Below are positions 32,769 through 41,370 of a stretch of DNA of 64,000 bases, one piece after another. The number at the start of each line of letters is the position of its first letter. The stretch's first letter is position 1. A program made the translations under genes and the position numbers. The notes below the pieces were generated by a model. That model saw only the letters and a program-made list of their open reading frames with translations, searched no databases and had not been told where the DNA came from. The stretch comes from Flavobacteriaceae bacterium 3519-10 (GTDB lineage Bacteria; Bacteroidota; Bacteroidia; Flavobacteriales; Weeksellaceae), in contig CP001673.1 in assembly GCA_000023725.1 (NCBI GenBank), positions 1,746,342 to 1,810,341 of the forward strand, read 5' to 3'.

Positions 32769-33938
32769 ATGCCCAAGGTTTCTTTGATTGAAGTAAAAAC
32801 AGCGCGTGACTTAGACATGTTCGTGCGGTTCCCGATGGAACTTTACAAAAATAACAAAAATTACGTACCGCCTTTAATCAATGACGAAAAAAGCATCTGG
32901 AATCCGGGCGAGAACCCGGCGTTAAGCTACTCTGAAGCAAAACAGCTGCTGGCTTATAAAGAGGGAAAATTGGTTGGCCGAATTGCGCTGATCATCAACC
33001 GGAAAGAAGAAAAAGAACTAGGCATCAGCAAAGTACGTTTCGGCTGGCTGGATTTTATTGATGATTTCGAAGTGAGCGAAGCCTTAATTGAAGCCGCAAA
33101 AAACTTTGCAAAAACTCACCGCATCAACAAGATCGAAGGTCCGATGGGTTTCACCAATCTCGACAAATCGGGCATGCTTACGATGGGGTTCGATAAACTG
33201 GCCACAATGATCGGGCTTTACAACTTCCCTTATTACCCGCAGCACCTCGAAAAACTCGGGCTTGTAAAAGAAAAAGAATGGGTTGAGTTCGAAATGAACT
33301 TCCCCACGGTACTTCCGGAAAAGGTAGACAGGTTCAGTTCGCTCATTGCAGAAAAATTCAAGCTGAAGGTCATCGATTTCAAAAGTAAAAAGGAAATCCT
33401 GCCCTACATCGAACCAATGTTTAAATTATTGGATCAGACTTACAATTCGCTGTCGACATACACGCCGATTACCGATGAGCAGATTACCACTTACCGCGAA
33501 AAGTACTTCCCGTTCATCGATAAAAATTACGTGATCTGCGTTGAAGATGAAAACCATCAGCTGGTTTCCTTTGCGGTTACAATGCCCTCCTATTCCAAGG
33601 CACTGCAGAAATCGAAGGGTAAATTATGGCCGTTTGGCTGGTGGCATTTTCTACAGGCAGGCAAGAAGAACGACCGCGCAAATTTCTACCTAATCGGCAT
33701 TCATCCCGAATATCAAAGACGCGGCGTCACCGCTATTATCTTCAAAGAAATCTTCATCCGCTTCAATAAAATGGGCATTAAATTTGCCGAAACCAACCCC
33801 GAACTCGAGGAAAATAAAAGCGTGCAGTTGCTGTGGCTTGATTATAATCCGGTTTGCCATAAACGCCGACGCACCTACTCCCTCGAGATTGAGGCGTCCG
33901 GTGATGGTATGACAAACGATCCTGCAGTAAATCTTTAA
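32769..33938 (+). CDS. GNAT-fold protein, large Bacteroidota type
   Basis: The 389-residue protein has an N-terminal region with FVRFPMELYKNNKNYVPPL and IEGPMGFTNLDKSGML and a C-terminal acetyltransferase-like segment (IGIHPEYQRRGVTAIIF) that matches the CoA-binding loop R/Q-x-x-G-x-G/A. It is cytoplasmic. The substrate is unknown. Similar proteins are conserved in Bacteroidota and some carry unrelated names in databases. Its stop TAA overlaps the ATG of the following small membrane protein (TAATG), so the two are translationally coupled. Confidence 0.8.
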   Translation: MPKVSLIEVKTARDLDMFVRFPMELYKNNKNYVPPLINDEKSIWNPGENPALSYSEAKQLLAYKEGKLVGRIALIINRKEEKELGISKVRFGWLDFIDDFEVSEALIEAAKNFAKTHRINKIEGPMGFTNLDKSGMLTMGFDKLATMIGLYNFPYYPQHLEKLGLVKEKEWVEFEMNFPTVLPEKVDRFSSLIAEKFKLKVIDFKSKKEILPYIEPMFKLLDQTYNSLSTYTPITDEQITTYREKYFPFIDKNYVICVEDENHQLVSFAVTMPSYSKALQKSKGKLWPFGWWHFLQAGKKNDRANFYLIGIHPEYQRRGVTAIIFKEIFIRFNKMGIKFAETNPELEENKSVQLLWLDYNPVCHKRRRTYSLEIEASGDGMTNDPAVNL

Positions 33939-34126
33939 TGAAAAAGCAACTCTATATTTATATGTTTCTGGTGGTGGTATTTATCGCATACAACCAGTTT
34001 TTTGAGGTGCAGGACGAGCGGATGCATAACCTAATCAACATCCTGTTTGCAAGTTTTCTGTTTCTCTACATCGGCTATCTGGCCTATTTGGTACTGCAGC
34101 GGTTAAAAAAGGGCGACAGGAAGTAA
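33938..34126 (+). CDS. Small two-segment membrane protein, 62 aa
   Basis: This 62-residue protein has two hydrophobic segments (about 5-20 and 32-53) separated by a polar stretch (EVQDERMHNL) and ends in a basic tail (QRLKKGDRK), which suggests both termini in the cytoplasm. Its ATG overlaps the stop of the GNAT-like gene. The function is unknown. A 115-base gap follows, which carries the nuo promoter. Confidence 0.7.
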   Translation: MKKQLYIYMFLVVVFIAYNQFFEVQDERMHNLINILFASFLFLYIGYLAYLVLQRLKKGDRK

Positions 34127-34207
34127 GGATGTGCTTTGTAAAATGCATTTTTTAGCTTTTTAGATAGATTTGAGGGCATAAATTTTTATCTCTCGCACTT
34201 AATTCCG

Positions 34208-34215
34208 TAAATTTG
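34208..34215 (+). promoter_or_regulatory. -7 element of the nuo operon promoter
   Basis: TAAATTTG matches TAnnTTTG exactly, 26 bases before nuoA. No TTTG stands at the -33 distance, where the sequence is a T-run. Confidence 0.6.
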
Positions 34216-34241
34216 TTGATTGAAAATATATCAATATCGCT

Positions 34242-34613
34242 ATGAATATTCCAGAAAACTATATCCCCATCCTTATTACGTTTGCCGTCGGTTTTGGATT
34301 CGTGATGCTATGTGTTTTAGGTACGCATTTCCTCGGCCCCAAACAGAAAGAGTCGTCATTTAAAAAGAATGAAAGTTTTGAGTGTGGGATTGATGTTGAA
34401 GGTAATGCACGGAGTCCGTTTTCGGTTAAATACTTTTTAACCGCGGTTCTGTTTGTGCTTTTCGATATCGAAATTGTATTTTTTTATCCGTACGCAGTTA
34501 ATCTGCGCGAATTCGGAGTGGAAGGTTTTTTCGCAGTTCTTACCTTTATTTCCGTGTTTCTCCTCGCTTTCGTTTACGTATGGAAGCGCGGCGCCCTCGA
34601 TTGGGACAAATAA
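34242..34613 (+). CDS. nuoA: NADH-quinone oxidoreductase subunit A
   Basis: First gene of a complete 14-gene complex I operon. NuoA is a three-helix membrane subunit at the junction of the peripheral and membrane arms. The 123-residue protein shows the conserved loop FECGIDVEGNARSPFSVKYFL, with the cysteine near the quinone site, followed by AVLFVLFDIEIVFFYPYA with its acidic residues. The third helix is at about 92-113. Length and motifs are normal. NuoB follows after 43 bases. Confidence 0.96.
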   Translation: MNIPENYIPILITFAVGFGFVMLCVLGTHFLGPKQKESSFKKNESFECGIDVEGNARSPFSVKYFLTAVLFVLFDIEIVFFYPYAVNLREFGVEGFFAVLTFISVFLLAFVYVWKRGALDWDK

Positions 34614-34656
34614 AAAGAACGAGCAACTTTTATTAACTCATTAAAGGAAAATTAAA

Positions 34657-35214
34657 ATGTCTGATACAAAACCAGTAATAAGAATGGATGCGGAACCTCC
34701 TGAAGGTTTCGAAGGCGAAGGTTTTTTCGCTACCAAGCTGAGCAGTGTAATTGGGATGGCACGTAAATATTCTCTCTGGCCACTGCCGTTCGCAACATCA
34801 TGCTGCGGAATCGAATTTATGGCCGTTCTGAACCCAACCTATGACGCTTCGCGTTTCGGGATGGAAAGAAATTCATTTTCACCGCGCCAGGCAGATATGC
34901 TGATGGTTTGCGGTACCATTTCTAAAAAATTAGGTCCTGTACTGAAGCAGGTTTATACGCAGATGGCGGAACCAAGATGGGTTGTTGCTGTAGGCGCGTG
35001 CGCATCCAGCGGCGGTATTTTCGATACGTATTCAGTATTGCAGGGGATCGACAAGATCATTCCTGTGGACGTATATGTGCCGGGATGCCCACCAAGACCT
35101 GAACAGATTATTGAAGGCGTAATGCAGGTGCAGGCGCTTTGCGAAGGCGAAAGCATAAGACGACGCGATATGCCTGAATACCAAAACCTTCTGGCATCTT
35201 ACGGAATCAGCTAA
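34657..35214 (+). CDS. nuoB: NADH-quinone oxidoreductase subunit B
   Basis: NuoB carries the terminal iron-sulfur cluster N2 that passes electrons to quinone. The 185-residue protein has the four ligands: tandem C49-C50 in [12 protein letters not shown]115 in [10 protein letters not shown] and C144 in PGCPPRPEQ. The N-terminus is short and soluble. A 110-base gap with two hairpins separates it from nuoC. Confidence 0.97.
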   Translation: MSDTKPVIRMDAEPPEGFEGEGFFATKLSSVIGMARKYSLWPLPFATSCCGIEFMAVLNPTYDASRFGMERNSFSPRQADMLMVCGTISKKLGPVLKQVYTQMAEPRWVVAVGACASSGGIFDTYSVLQGIDKIIPVDVYVPGCPPRPEQIIEGVMQVQALCEGESIRRRDMPEYQNLLASYGIS

Positions 35215-35230
35215 TTTAAAAACTATTGAA

Positions 35231-35248
35231 ACCCGCCCAAAAGCGGGT
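35231..35248 (+). other. Hairpin 1 in the nuoB-nuoC gap
   Basis: ACCCGC (35231-35236) and GCGGGT (35243-35248) form a 6-bp GC-rich stem. It is followed by CTTCAG, not by a T-run, so it should not stop transcription; a role in mRNA processing or stability is possible. Confidence 0.6.
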
Positions 35249-35268
35249 CTTCAGTGATTGAAAATAAT

Positions 35269-35307
35269 GTTCTGATGCAGCGGCCTCAACCGCCAGGAGA
35301 TCAGAAC
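35269..35307 (+). other. Hairpin 2 in the nuoB-nuoC gap
   Basis: GTTCTGAT (35269-35276) and ATCAGAAC (35300-35307) pair exactly, with an inner GCGG/CCGC stem (35280-35283 and 35290-35293). It ends 17 bases before the nuoC start. Confidence 0.65.
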
Positions 35308-35324
35308 ATCATCAACTAAAATTT

Positions 35325-35819
35325 ATGACCAACGAATTTGTTTTAGAAGCCATCACGCGGGAATTTCCTGATTCGGTGATCTCACATTCAGAACCGTATG
35401 ATTTTTTAACTTTAGAGATAAAGAAAGAAGATATAAAGAAGGTTATTCATTATTTAAGGGATTCTTCACTTGAAATTAATTTCCTTACCGATATCTGCGG
35501 AATCCACTATCCAAGCGATCCAGAAAAAGAACTTGGCGTAATTTATCACCTGCATAATATGATGACCAACTTCCGTATCCGGCTGAAATGTTTCATGCCG
35601 CGGGAGAATGCTGAAGTAGATACAATGACCGATCTTTATGCAGGAGCTAACTGGATGGAACGAGAAACCTTCGAGTTTTACGGCGTTAAGTTTAAAGGCC
35701 ACCCGGATCTGCGTGTAATTCTTAATATGGAGGATATTGGCTACCATCCGCTGCTGAAAGAATACCGCCTTGAAGACGGTACCCGTACCGACAAGGACGA
35801 TAAAATGTTCGGCCGGTAA
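35325..35819 (+). CDS. nuoC: NADH-quinone oxidoreductase subunit C
   Basis: The 30-kDa-type subunit of the peripheral arm, next to NuoD. The 164-residue protein ends its conserved core with DLYAGANWMERETFEFYGVKFKGHPDLRVIL and GYHPLLKEYRLED, the NuoC signature. It is separate from nuoD, unlike the NuoCD fusion of E. coli. ATG 35325 is clear. Confidence 0.95.
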   Translation: MTNEFVLEAITREFPDSVISHSEPYDFLTLEIKKEDIKKVIHYLRDSSLEINFLTDICGIHYPSDPEKELGVIYHLHNMMTNFRIRLKCFMPRENAEVDTMTDLYAGANWMERETFEFYGVKFKGHPDLRVILNMEDIGYHPLLKEYRLEDGTRTDKDDKMFGR

Positions 35820-35887
35820 TTTTTAAATGATACAGATACGCGGTCCATTTGACTACTTATCGCCCATCAATTATCAATCATAACAAT

Positions 35888-37111
35888 ATGAAAGACAACG
35901 CATTATCAAACATACTTAATCAGCACGACGCTAAAGACCAGATTGACGGGCAGTTGTACACCCTGAATTTAGGGCCTACGCACCCGGCCACGCACGGGAT
36001 TTTTCAAAATGTGCTTACGATGGATGGCGAACGGATTTTACACTCCGAGCAGACCATAGGTTATATCCACCGCGCTTACGAGAAAATTAGCGAGCGCAGA
36101 AATTTCACGCAGATCACTACACTTACCGACAGGATGAACTACTGTTCTGCGCCCATCAACAATATTGGCTGGCATTTGACGGTAGAAAAACTCATCGGCT
36201 GTGAAGTTCCGAAACGCGTAGATTATATGCGTGTTATCATGATGGAGCTTGCACGTATCGCTGATCACATGGTTTGTAACGGTGTAATTGCGATGGATGC
36301 CGGAGCAATTACCGGACTTACCTATCTTTTTCAGGAAAGAGAAAAAATCTACGAAATGTACGAACAGGTTTGTGGCGCGCGAATGACCACCAACATGGGA
36401 CGGATCGGAGGTTTTGAAAGAGATTTCAACGATAAATTCCATGAACTTCTTCAAACCTGGCTTAAGAGATTCCCAAAAATATGGAGTGAATTCTGTGCAT
36501 TGAATGAGCGAAACCGTATTTTCATGGACCGTACGATAAACGTAGGGCCAATATCTGCTGAAAGAGCTTTAAGTTACGGATTTACAGGCCCTAATTTAAG
36601 AGCAGCCGGTGTAGATTACGATGTTCGGGTGGCGAGTCCTTATTCTTCTTACAACGATTTCGATTTTATCATTCCTGTCGGATCTGCCGGAGACACTTAC
36701 GACCGTTTTATGGTGCGTCAGCAGGAAGTTTGGGAAAGTTTAAAAATAATTAACCAGGCTTATAAAAACCTTCCGGACGGACCTTTCCATGCGGATGTTC
36801 CGGAATTTTACCTTCCCGAAAAAGCTGATGTTTACAATAACATGGAAGCCCTCATTTACCATTTTAAAATTGTAATGGGTGAAACCGATGTGCCAATTGG
36901 TGAAGTGTACAACTGCGTAGAAGGTGGCAATGGCGAACTCGGTTTTTATCTGGTGAGCGACGGAGGCAGAACGCCTTACCGTTTGCATTTCCGCAGACCT
37001 TGTTTCATCTATTATCAGGCTTACCCCGAGATGATTAAAGGCGGAATGATCTCCGATGCCGTGGTTACCATGTGCAGCATGAACGTAATTGCAGGCGAAC
37101 TCGACGCCTAA
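35888..37111 (+). CDS. nuoD: NADH-quinone oxidoreductase subunit D
   Basis: The 49-kDa subunit that forms most of the quinone-binding pocket. From ATG 35888 there are 407 residues. Landmarks are LNLGPTHPATHGIF (quinone-site His), IGYIHRAYEKI, GFTGPNLRAAG and YCVEGGNGELGFYLVSDG with the expected tail ending IAGELDA. The frame opens 13 codons earlier at a non-ATG codon, but the ATG at 35888 after AACAAT is preferred. A hairpin-containing gap of 84 bases follows before nuoE. Confidence 0.95.
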   Translation: MKDNALSNILNQHDAKDQIDGQLYTLNLGPTHPATHGIFQNVLTMDGERILHSEQTIGYIHRAYEKISERRNFTQITTLTDRMNYCSAPINNIGWHLTVEKLIGCEVPKRVDYMRVIMMELARIADHMVCNGVIAMDAGAITGLTYLFQEREKIYEMYEQVCGARMTTNMGRIGGFERDFNDKFHELLQTWLKRFPKIWSEFCALNERNRIFMDRTINVGPISAERALSYGFTGPNLRAAGVDYDVRVASPYSSYNDFDFIIPVGSAGDTYDRFMVRQQEVWESLKIINQAYKNLPDGPFHADVPEFYLPEKADVYNNMEALIYHFKIVMGETDVPIGEVYNCVEGGNGELGFYLVSDGGRTPYRLHFRRPCFIYYQAYPEMIKGGMISDAVVTMCSMNVIAGELDA

Positions 37112-37122
37112 ATATAGAATGA

Positions 37123-37177
37123 TCTGAGAAATCAGACCAATAATTAATTTTAAATCCGACATCCTGCAGCTGATGTC
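37123..37177 (+). other. Two small hairpins in the nuoD-nuoE gap
   Basis: TCTGA/TCAGA (37123-37127, 37132-37136; loop GAAA) and GACATC/GATGTC (37158-37163, 37172-37177). Neither is followed by a T-run. Confidence 0.5.
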
Positions 37178-37195
37178 TGAAATCTAAAATAGAAA

Positions 37196-37705
37196 ATGAG
37201 CGAAACTATTGCTTTTCAACCTGAAACTCTGAAACAGGTACAGAAAATTATCGGCAGATATCCGGAAGGAAAACAGAAATCTGCACTGATCCCGGTGCTG
37301 CATCTGGCTCAGAAAGAATTTGGCGGCTGGCTGGACGTTCCGGTGATGGATTATGTGGCTGATGTTCTTTCGATTAAGCCGATTGAAGTGTATGAAGTTG
37401 CTACTTTCTACACCATGTTTAACATGAAACCTGTAGGTAAATATGTTTTGGAAGTTTGCCAGACAGGTCCGTGCATGCTTAGCGGCAGCGATGGGATCCT
37501 TCAGCACATCCGAGAAACATTAAATATTAAAAACGGCGAAACCACTGCAGACGGTTTATTCACTTTGAAACAGGCAGAATGCCTTGGCGCCTGCGGCTAC
37601 GCACCGATGATGCAGCTTGGCAAATTCTATCACGAACATTTAACAAATGAAAAAGTGGATGAGATCCTGCAGCTTTGCAGACAGGGTGCCATCGCTTTAG
37701 ACTAA
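37196..37705 (+). CDS. nuoE: NADH-quinone oxidoreductase subunit E
   Basis: The 24-kDa thioredoxin-fold subunit that holds cluster N1a. The 169-residue protein has all four ligands: C88 and C93 (CQTGPC) and C129 and C133 (CLGAC). The N-terminal helical domain (YPEGKQKSALIPVLHLAQKEFG) is normal. nuoF begins 17 bases downstream. Confidence 0.95.
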   Translation: MSETIAFQPETLKQVQKIIGRYPEGKQKSALIPVLHLAQKEFGGWLDVPVMDYVADVLSIKPIEVYEVATFYTMFNMKPVGKYVLEVCQTGPCMLSGSDGILQHIRETLNIKNGETTADGLFTLKQAECLGACGYAPMMQLGKFYHEHLTNEKVDEILQLCRQGAIALD

Positions 37706-37722
37706 TTTTTTTGAAGATAAAA

Positions 37723-39078
37723 ATGAGTAAAAAACTTTTACTTAAAGACGCACATATCGAAGGAATCCGTTTCTACGACGTTTACCGAAGACAGGGCGGT
37801 TACGACGCGGTAGACAAAGCCCTTAAAATGACACCGGATGTCATCGTAGAGGAAGTGAAAACTTCCGGTTTGCGGGGCCGTGGCGGTGCGGGTTTCCCTA
37901 CCGGAATGAAATGGAGTTTTCTTGCAAAACCCGAAGGCGTACCAAGATATTTAGTGGTAAATGCCGATGAATCTGAACCGGGCACTTTTAAAGACCGGTA
38001 CCTGATGGAATTTCTTCCGCATCTGTTGATCGAGGGAATGATTATCTCTTCCTATGCGTTGGGCGCAAACACAGCCTACATCTACATCAGAGGCGAATAT
38101 TCCTGGATTCCGGATATTCTGGAGCAGGCGATTAATGAAGCAAAAGCAGCGGGATTCCTTGGTAAAAACATCCTTGGAACCGGCTACGACCTTGAAATTT
38201 ATGTGCACCGTGGTGCCGGAGCTTATATCTGCGGAGAAGAAACCGCACTTCTTGAATCTCTCGAAGGTAAAAGAGGTAACCCAAGACTTAAACCACCATT
38301 CCCGGCGGTAAAAGGACTTTGGGAATCGCCGACGGTAGTGAATAACGTTGAAACCATTGCTGCAGTTGTTCCGATTATGAACATCGGAGGTGCTGAATAT
38401 GCTAAAATAGGAGTAGGCCGTTCAACAGGAACGAAATTGATCTCCGCCTGCGGAAATATTAATAAACCGGGTGTCTACGAAATCGACATGACGATTACCG
38501 TTGAAGAGTTTATTTATTCCGACGAATATTGCGGCGGCATCCCGAACGGCAAGAAACTTAAAGCCTGTATCCCGGGTGGTAGTTCTGTGCCGATTGTTCC
38601 GGCAAATTTATTACTGAAAACCATTAACGGCGAACCACGATATATGAACTACGAATCGCTTGCCGACGGAGGTTTTGCTACCGGAACTATGATGGGTTCG
38701 GGTGGATTTATCGTTTTGGACGAGGATCAGTGCGTAGTAAAACACACAATGAGTTTAGCACATTTTTATGCCCACGAAAGCTGTGGACAATGTACACCAT
38801 GCCGTGAAGGAACGCCGTGGATGTACCGAATTCTTAAAAACATCGAAACAGGAAAAGGAACGATGGCAGACATCGATCTGCTGTGGGATATCCAGAGAAA
38901 AATTGAAGGAAACACGATCTGTCCGTTAGGTGATGCGGCTGCATGGCCTGTGGCTGCAGCAATACGCCACTTCCGGGACGAGTTCGAGTGGCACATTGAT
39001 AATCCAGAAGCATTAAACAGAAATTACGGACTTGCCAATTACGCGGATCCAATTCCACAGGCTGCCACCGCAGAGTAA
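37723..39078 (+). CDS. nuoF: NADH-quinone oxidoreductase subunit F
   Basis: The 51-kDa NADH-oxidising subunit with FMN and cluster N3. From ATG 37723 there are 451 residues. The NADH/FMN motifs GRGGAGFPTG (52-61) and VNADESEPGTFKDR are present, as is GAGAYICGEETALLESLEG. The 4Fe-4S ligands are C354, C357, C360 (SCGQCTPC) and C400. An in-frame non-ATG start 16 codons upstream lies inside nuoE and is rejected. A 100-base gap with a hairpin separates it from nuoG. Confidence 0.96.
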   Translation: MSKKLLLKDAHIEGIRFYDVYRRQGGYDAVDKALKMTPDVIVEEVKTSGLRGRGGAGFPTGMKWSFLAKPEGVPRYLVVNADESEPGTFKDRYLMEFLPHLLIEGMIISSYALGANTAYIYIRGEYSWIPDILEQAINEAKAAGFLGKNILGTGYDLEIYVHRGAGAYICGEETALLESLEGKRGNPRLKPPFPAVKGLWESPTVVNNVETIAAVVPIMNIGGAEYAKIGVGRSTGTKLISACGNINKPGVYEIDMTITVEEFIYSDEYCGGIPNGKKLKACIPGGSSVPIVPANLLLKTINGEPRYMNYESLADGGFATGTMMGSGGFIVLDEDQCVVKHTMSLAHFYAHESCGQCTPCREGTPWMYRILKNIETGKGTMADIDLLWDIQRKIEGNTICPLGDAAAWPVAAAIRHFRDEFEWHIDNPEALNRNYGLANYADPIPQAATAE

Positions 39079-39147
39079 GCGGAAGATTTTGGTATGAGAA
39101 ATAAATATTCTGACTACCTTTTTATATTAAACAAAACAAAGCCGACT

Positions 39148-39170
39148 GCTTAAGGCCCGAAGCTTAAAGC
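39148..39170 (+). other. Hairpin in the nuoF-nuoG gap
   Basis: GCTTAAG (39148-39154) pairs with CTTAAAGC (39163-39170) with one bulged A, eight bases before the nuoG ATG. It is close enough to affect ribosome access. Confidence 0.45.
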
Positions 39171-39178
39171 AATAAGAT

Positions 39179-40186
39179 ATGAGCGAAGACATCAAAAAAT
39201 TTAAAATCACGATCGACGGACAGACAACCGAGGTTGCACCGGGCACTTCCATCTTAGAAGCTGCCAGACAGATTGGAGGAAGATCTGTACCGCCTGCGAT
39301 GTGTTACTATAAACCTTTGGAAAATAGCGGAGGCCGTTGCAGAACGTGTCTTGTGGAAGTTTCTAAAGGTTCCGACGCCGATTCCAGACCAATGCCAAAA
39401 CTGGTTGCGAGCTGCCGGACAGGCGTTATGGACGGTATGGAAGTGAAAAATCTTACTTCTGAGAAAACCCAGGAAGCAAGAAAAGCAGTGACAGAATTCC
39501 TGCTGATCAACCACCCGCTGGACTGCCCTGTATGCGACCAGGCCGGTGAATGCCACCTTCAGGATCTAGGGTACGAACACGGCCTCGAAAGAACGCGTAC
39601 TGAATTTGAACGCAGAACTTTCGATTCCGAAGATATCGGTCCGTATATCAAACTCAACATGAACCGATGCATCCTGTGTGCGCGTTGCGTGTTGGCGGCA
39701 AACCAACTTACCGACAAACGTGAGCACGGAATCCTTTTCAGAGGAGAGCAGGCTGAGATTGCGACCTATCTCAACAAATCCCTCGACAACGATTTTATCG
39801 GAAACGTTATCGATGTATGTCCGGTTGGAGCATTAACCGACAAAACTGCGCGTTTTGCGCAGAGAGTTTGGTTCACCAAACCTGTGAACGCTTCATGTTC
39901 GTGCGAAAAATGTTCAGGTAAAGTGGTGTTGTGGATGAAGGGCGAGGAAGTTATTCGTGTTACTGCTAGAAAAGACCAGTATGATGAAGTGGAAGAATGG
40001 ATCTGTAACGAGTGTCGTTTCGAGCGCAAAGACGTAAAACTCTGGACCATCGAAGGACCTCGAAACATTGACCGCCATTCAGTAATTTCACTGAATCACT
40101 ATGAAAAACCACAGAACATGATCAATCTTTTGAACAATCCGGATGCAAAAGAAATCAGTGTAAAAGACGAGAAAAATTTAATTTAA
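39179..40186 (+). CDS. nuoG: NADH-quinone oxidoreductase subunit G, short form
   Basis: Iron-sulfur subunit that wires FMN to the cluster chain. The 335-residue protein keeps the ferredoxin-type N-terminus (CYYKPLENSGGRCRTC and SCRTGV), the His-Cys3 cluster region (HPLDCPVCDQAGEC) and the two-cluster segment (CILCARC, VIDVCPVGAL). It also has a CSCEKC...CNEC motif that matches the start of the molybdopterin-enzyme Fe4S4 domain. It then ends about 60 residues later, so the large molybdopterin-like C-terminal half of NuoG (roughly 900 residues in E. coli) is missing. I believe this form is usual in Flavobacteriia; the frame shows no sign of damage. Confidence 0.93.
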   Translation: MSEDIKKFKITIDGQTTEVAPGTSILEAARQIGGRSVPPAMCYYKPLENSGGRCRTCLVEVSKGSDADSRPMPKLVASCRTGVMDGMEVKNLTSEKTQEARKAVTEFLLINHPLDCPVCDQAGECHLQDLGYEHGLERTRTEFERRTFDSEDIGPYIKLNMNRCILCARCVLAANQLTDKREHGILFRGEQAEIATYLNKSLDNDFIGNVIDVCPVGALTDKTARFAQRVWFTKPVNASCSCEKCSGKVVLWMKGEEVIRVTARKDQYDEVEEWICNECRFERKDVKLWTIEGPRNIDRHSVISLNHYEKPQNMINLLNNPDAKEISVKDEKNLI

Positions 40187-40193
40187 TGAGGCA

Positions 40194-40235
40194 TCTGTCC
40201 GGAATCCAGGCTTATAAACCCTAGGTTTCAGACAG
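40194..40235 (+). other. Hairpin in the nuoG-nuoH gap
   Basis: CTGTC (40195-40199) pairs with GACAG (40231-40235), with an inner AAACC/GGTTT stem (40216-40220, 40224-40228). There is no T-run. Confidence 0.45.
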
Positions 40236-40253
40236 CATACGATAATAAAAACT

Positions 40254-41312
40254 ATGGATTTAATCACTTTTAAAATCATTTTAGTAGTATCACTTTTCGC
40301 ATTGTCGATGGGCGTTGCGGCCTATTCTACATGGGGCGAACGTAAGGTGGCGGCAGCGCTTCAGGACCGTATCGGGCCGAACAGAGCCGGACCTTTCGGC
40401 ATCTTGCAGCCATTGGCAGATGGTGGTAAACTCTTTTTCAAAGAAGGGTTTGTGCCGCAAAATGCCGACCGCTTTCTGTTTTATCTGGGACCGGGCATCA
40501 CGATGTTCGTATCGCTCATCACTGGTGCCGTAATTCCGTGGGGAAAAAGCCTTAATATTGGCGGAACTTCAATGGCCGTTCAGGTTGCAAACATCGATAT
40601 CGGTGTTTTGTATCTAATCGGGATGGTGTCCATCGGAGTGTACGGAATGATGATTGGTGGCTGGGCTTCGAATAACAAATATTCATTGATTGGGGCGATT
40701 CGTGCCTCATCGCAGATGATTTCGTATGAACTCGCGATGGGTCTTTCGTTACTTTCAATTATCCTGATGGCCGGAAGTTTAGATCTTTACGCCATTACTT
40801 CATCGCAAGGTGTAGGTAATATCTGGGGTTTTATTCCATTAGACGGGATGAACTGGAATATCTTCTATCAGCCATTAGCCTTTATCATCTTCTTCGTTGC
40901 TGCGCTGGCAGAAACCAACCGTCACCCATTCGACTTACCTGAATGCGAATCCGAACTTGTGAACGGGTACATGACAGAATACTCTTCAATGAACTTTGGA
41001 CAGTATATGTTTGGTGAGTACGTGAACATGTTTATCTCAAATGCACTCATTGCTACGCTGTTCTTTGGTGGATTCAACTATCCTGGGATCAACTGGGTAT
41101 CTGAAAACTGGGGCGAAAACATTGCAGGTATCTTAAGTATTGTAGCAATGCTTTCAAAAGTAATTCTAGGTATTATCATCTTTATGTGGATCCGTTGGAC
41201 GATACCGAGATTCCGCTACGATCAGCTGATGCATTTAGGATGGAAAACTTTAATTCCGTTAGCATTAGCGAATTTAATTATTACAGCGGCTGTAATTATT
41301 TTCTTCACCTAA
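40254..41312 (+). CDS. nuoH: NADH-quinone oxidoreductase subunit H
   Basis: Eight-helix membrane subunit that closes the quinone chamber. The 352-residue protein has the conserved first loop WGERKVAAALQDRIGPNRAGPFGILQPLADGGKLFFKE and the glutamate-rich loop ALAETNRHPFDLPECESELVNGYMTEYSSM, both specific for NuoH. A 58-base gap with a short GCGT/ACGC inverted repeat precedes nuoI. Confidence 0.96.
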   Translation: MDLITFKIILVVSLFALSMGVAAYSTWGERKVAAALQDRIGPNRAGPFGILQPLADGGKLFFKEGFVPQNADRFLFYLGPGITMFVSLITGAVIPWGKSLNIGGTSMAVQVANIDIGVLYLIGMVSIGVYGMMIGGWASNNKYSLIGAIRASSQMISYELAMGLSLLSIILMAGSLDLYAITSSQGVGNIWGFIPLDGMNWNIFYQPLAFIIFFVAALAETNRHPFDLPECESELVNGYMTEYSSMNFGQYMFGEYVNMFISNALIATLFFGGFNYPGINWVSENWGENIAGILSIVAMLSKVILGIIIFMWIRWTIPRFRYDQLMHLGWKTLIPLALANLIITAAVIIFFT

Positions 41313-41370
41313 ATTTTAAATAGTAAGTTTTAATGCGTAGGCTAACGCCGGCCGCTAAAACCAAAACAAT

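Noticed and set aside
39179-40186. nuoG as a pseudogene or truncated by mutation
   Set aside because: The frame is intact, ends cleanly, and the next gene follows normally; I take the short form as a lineage trait.
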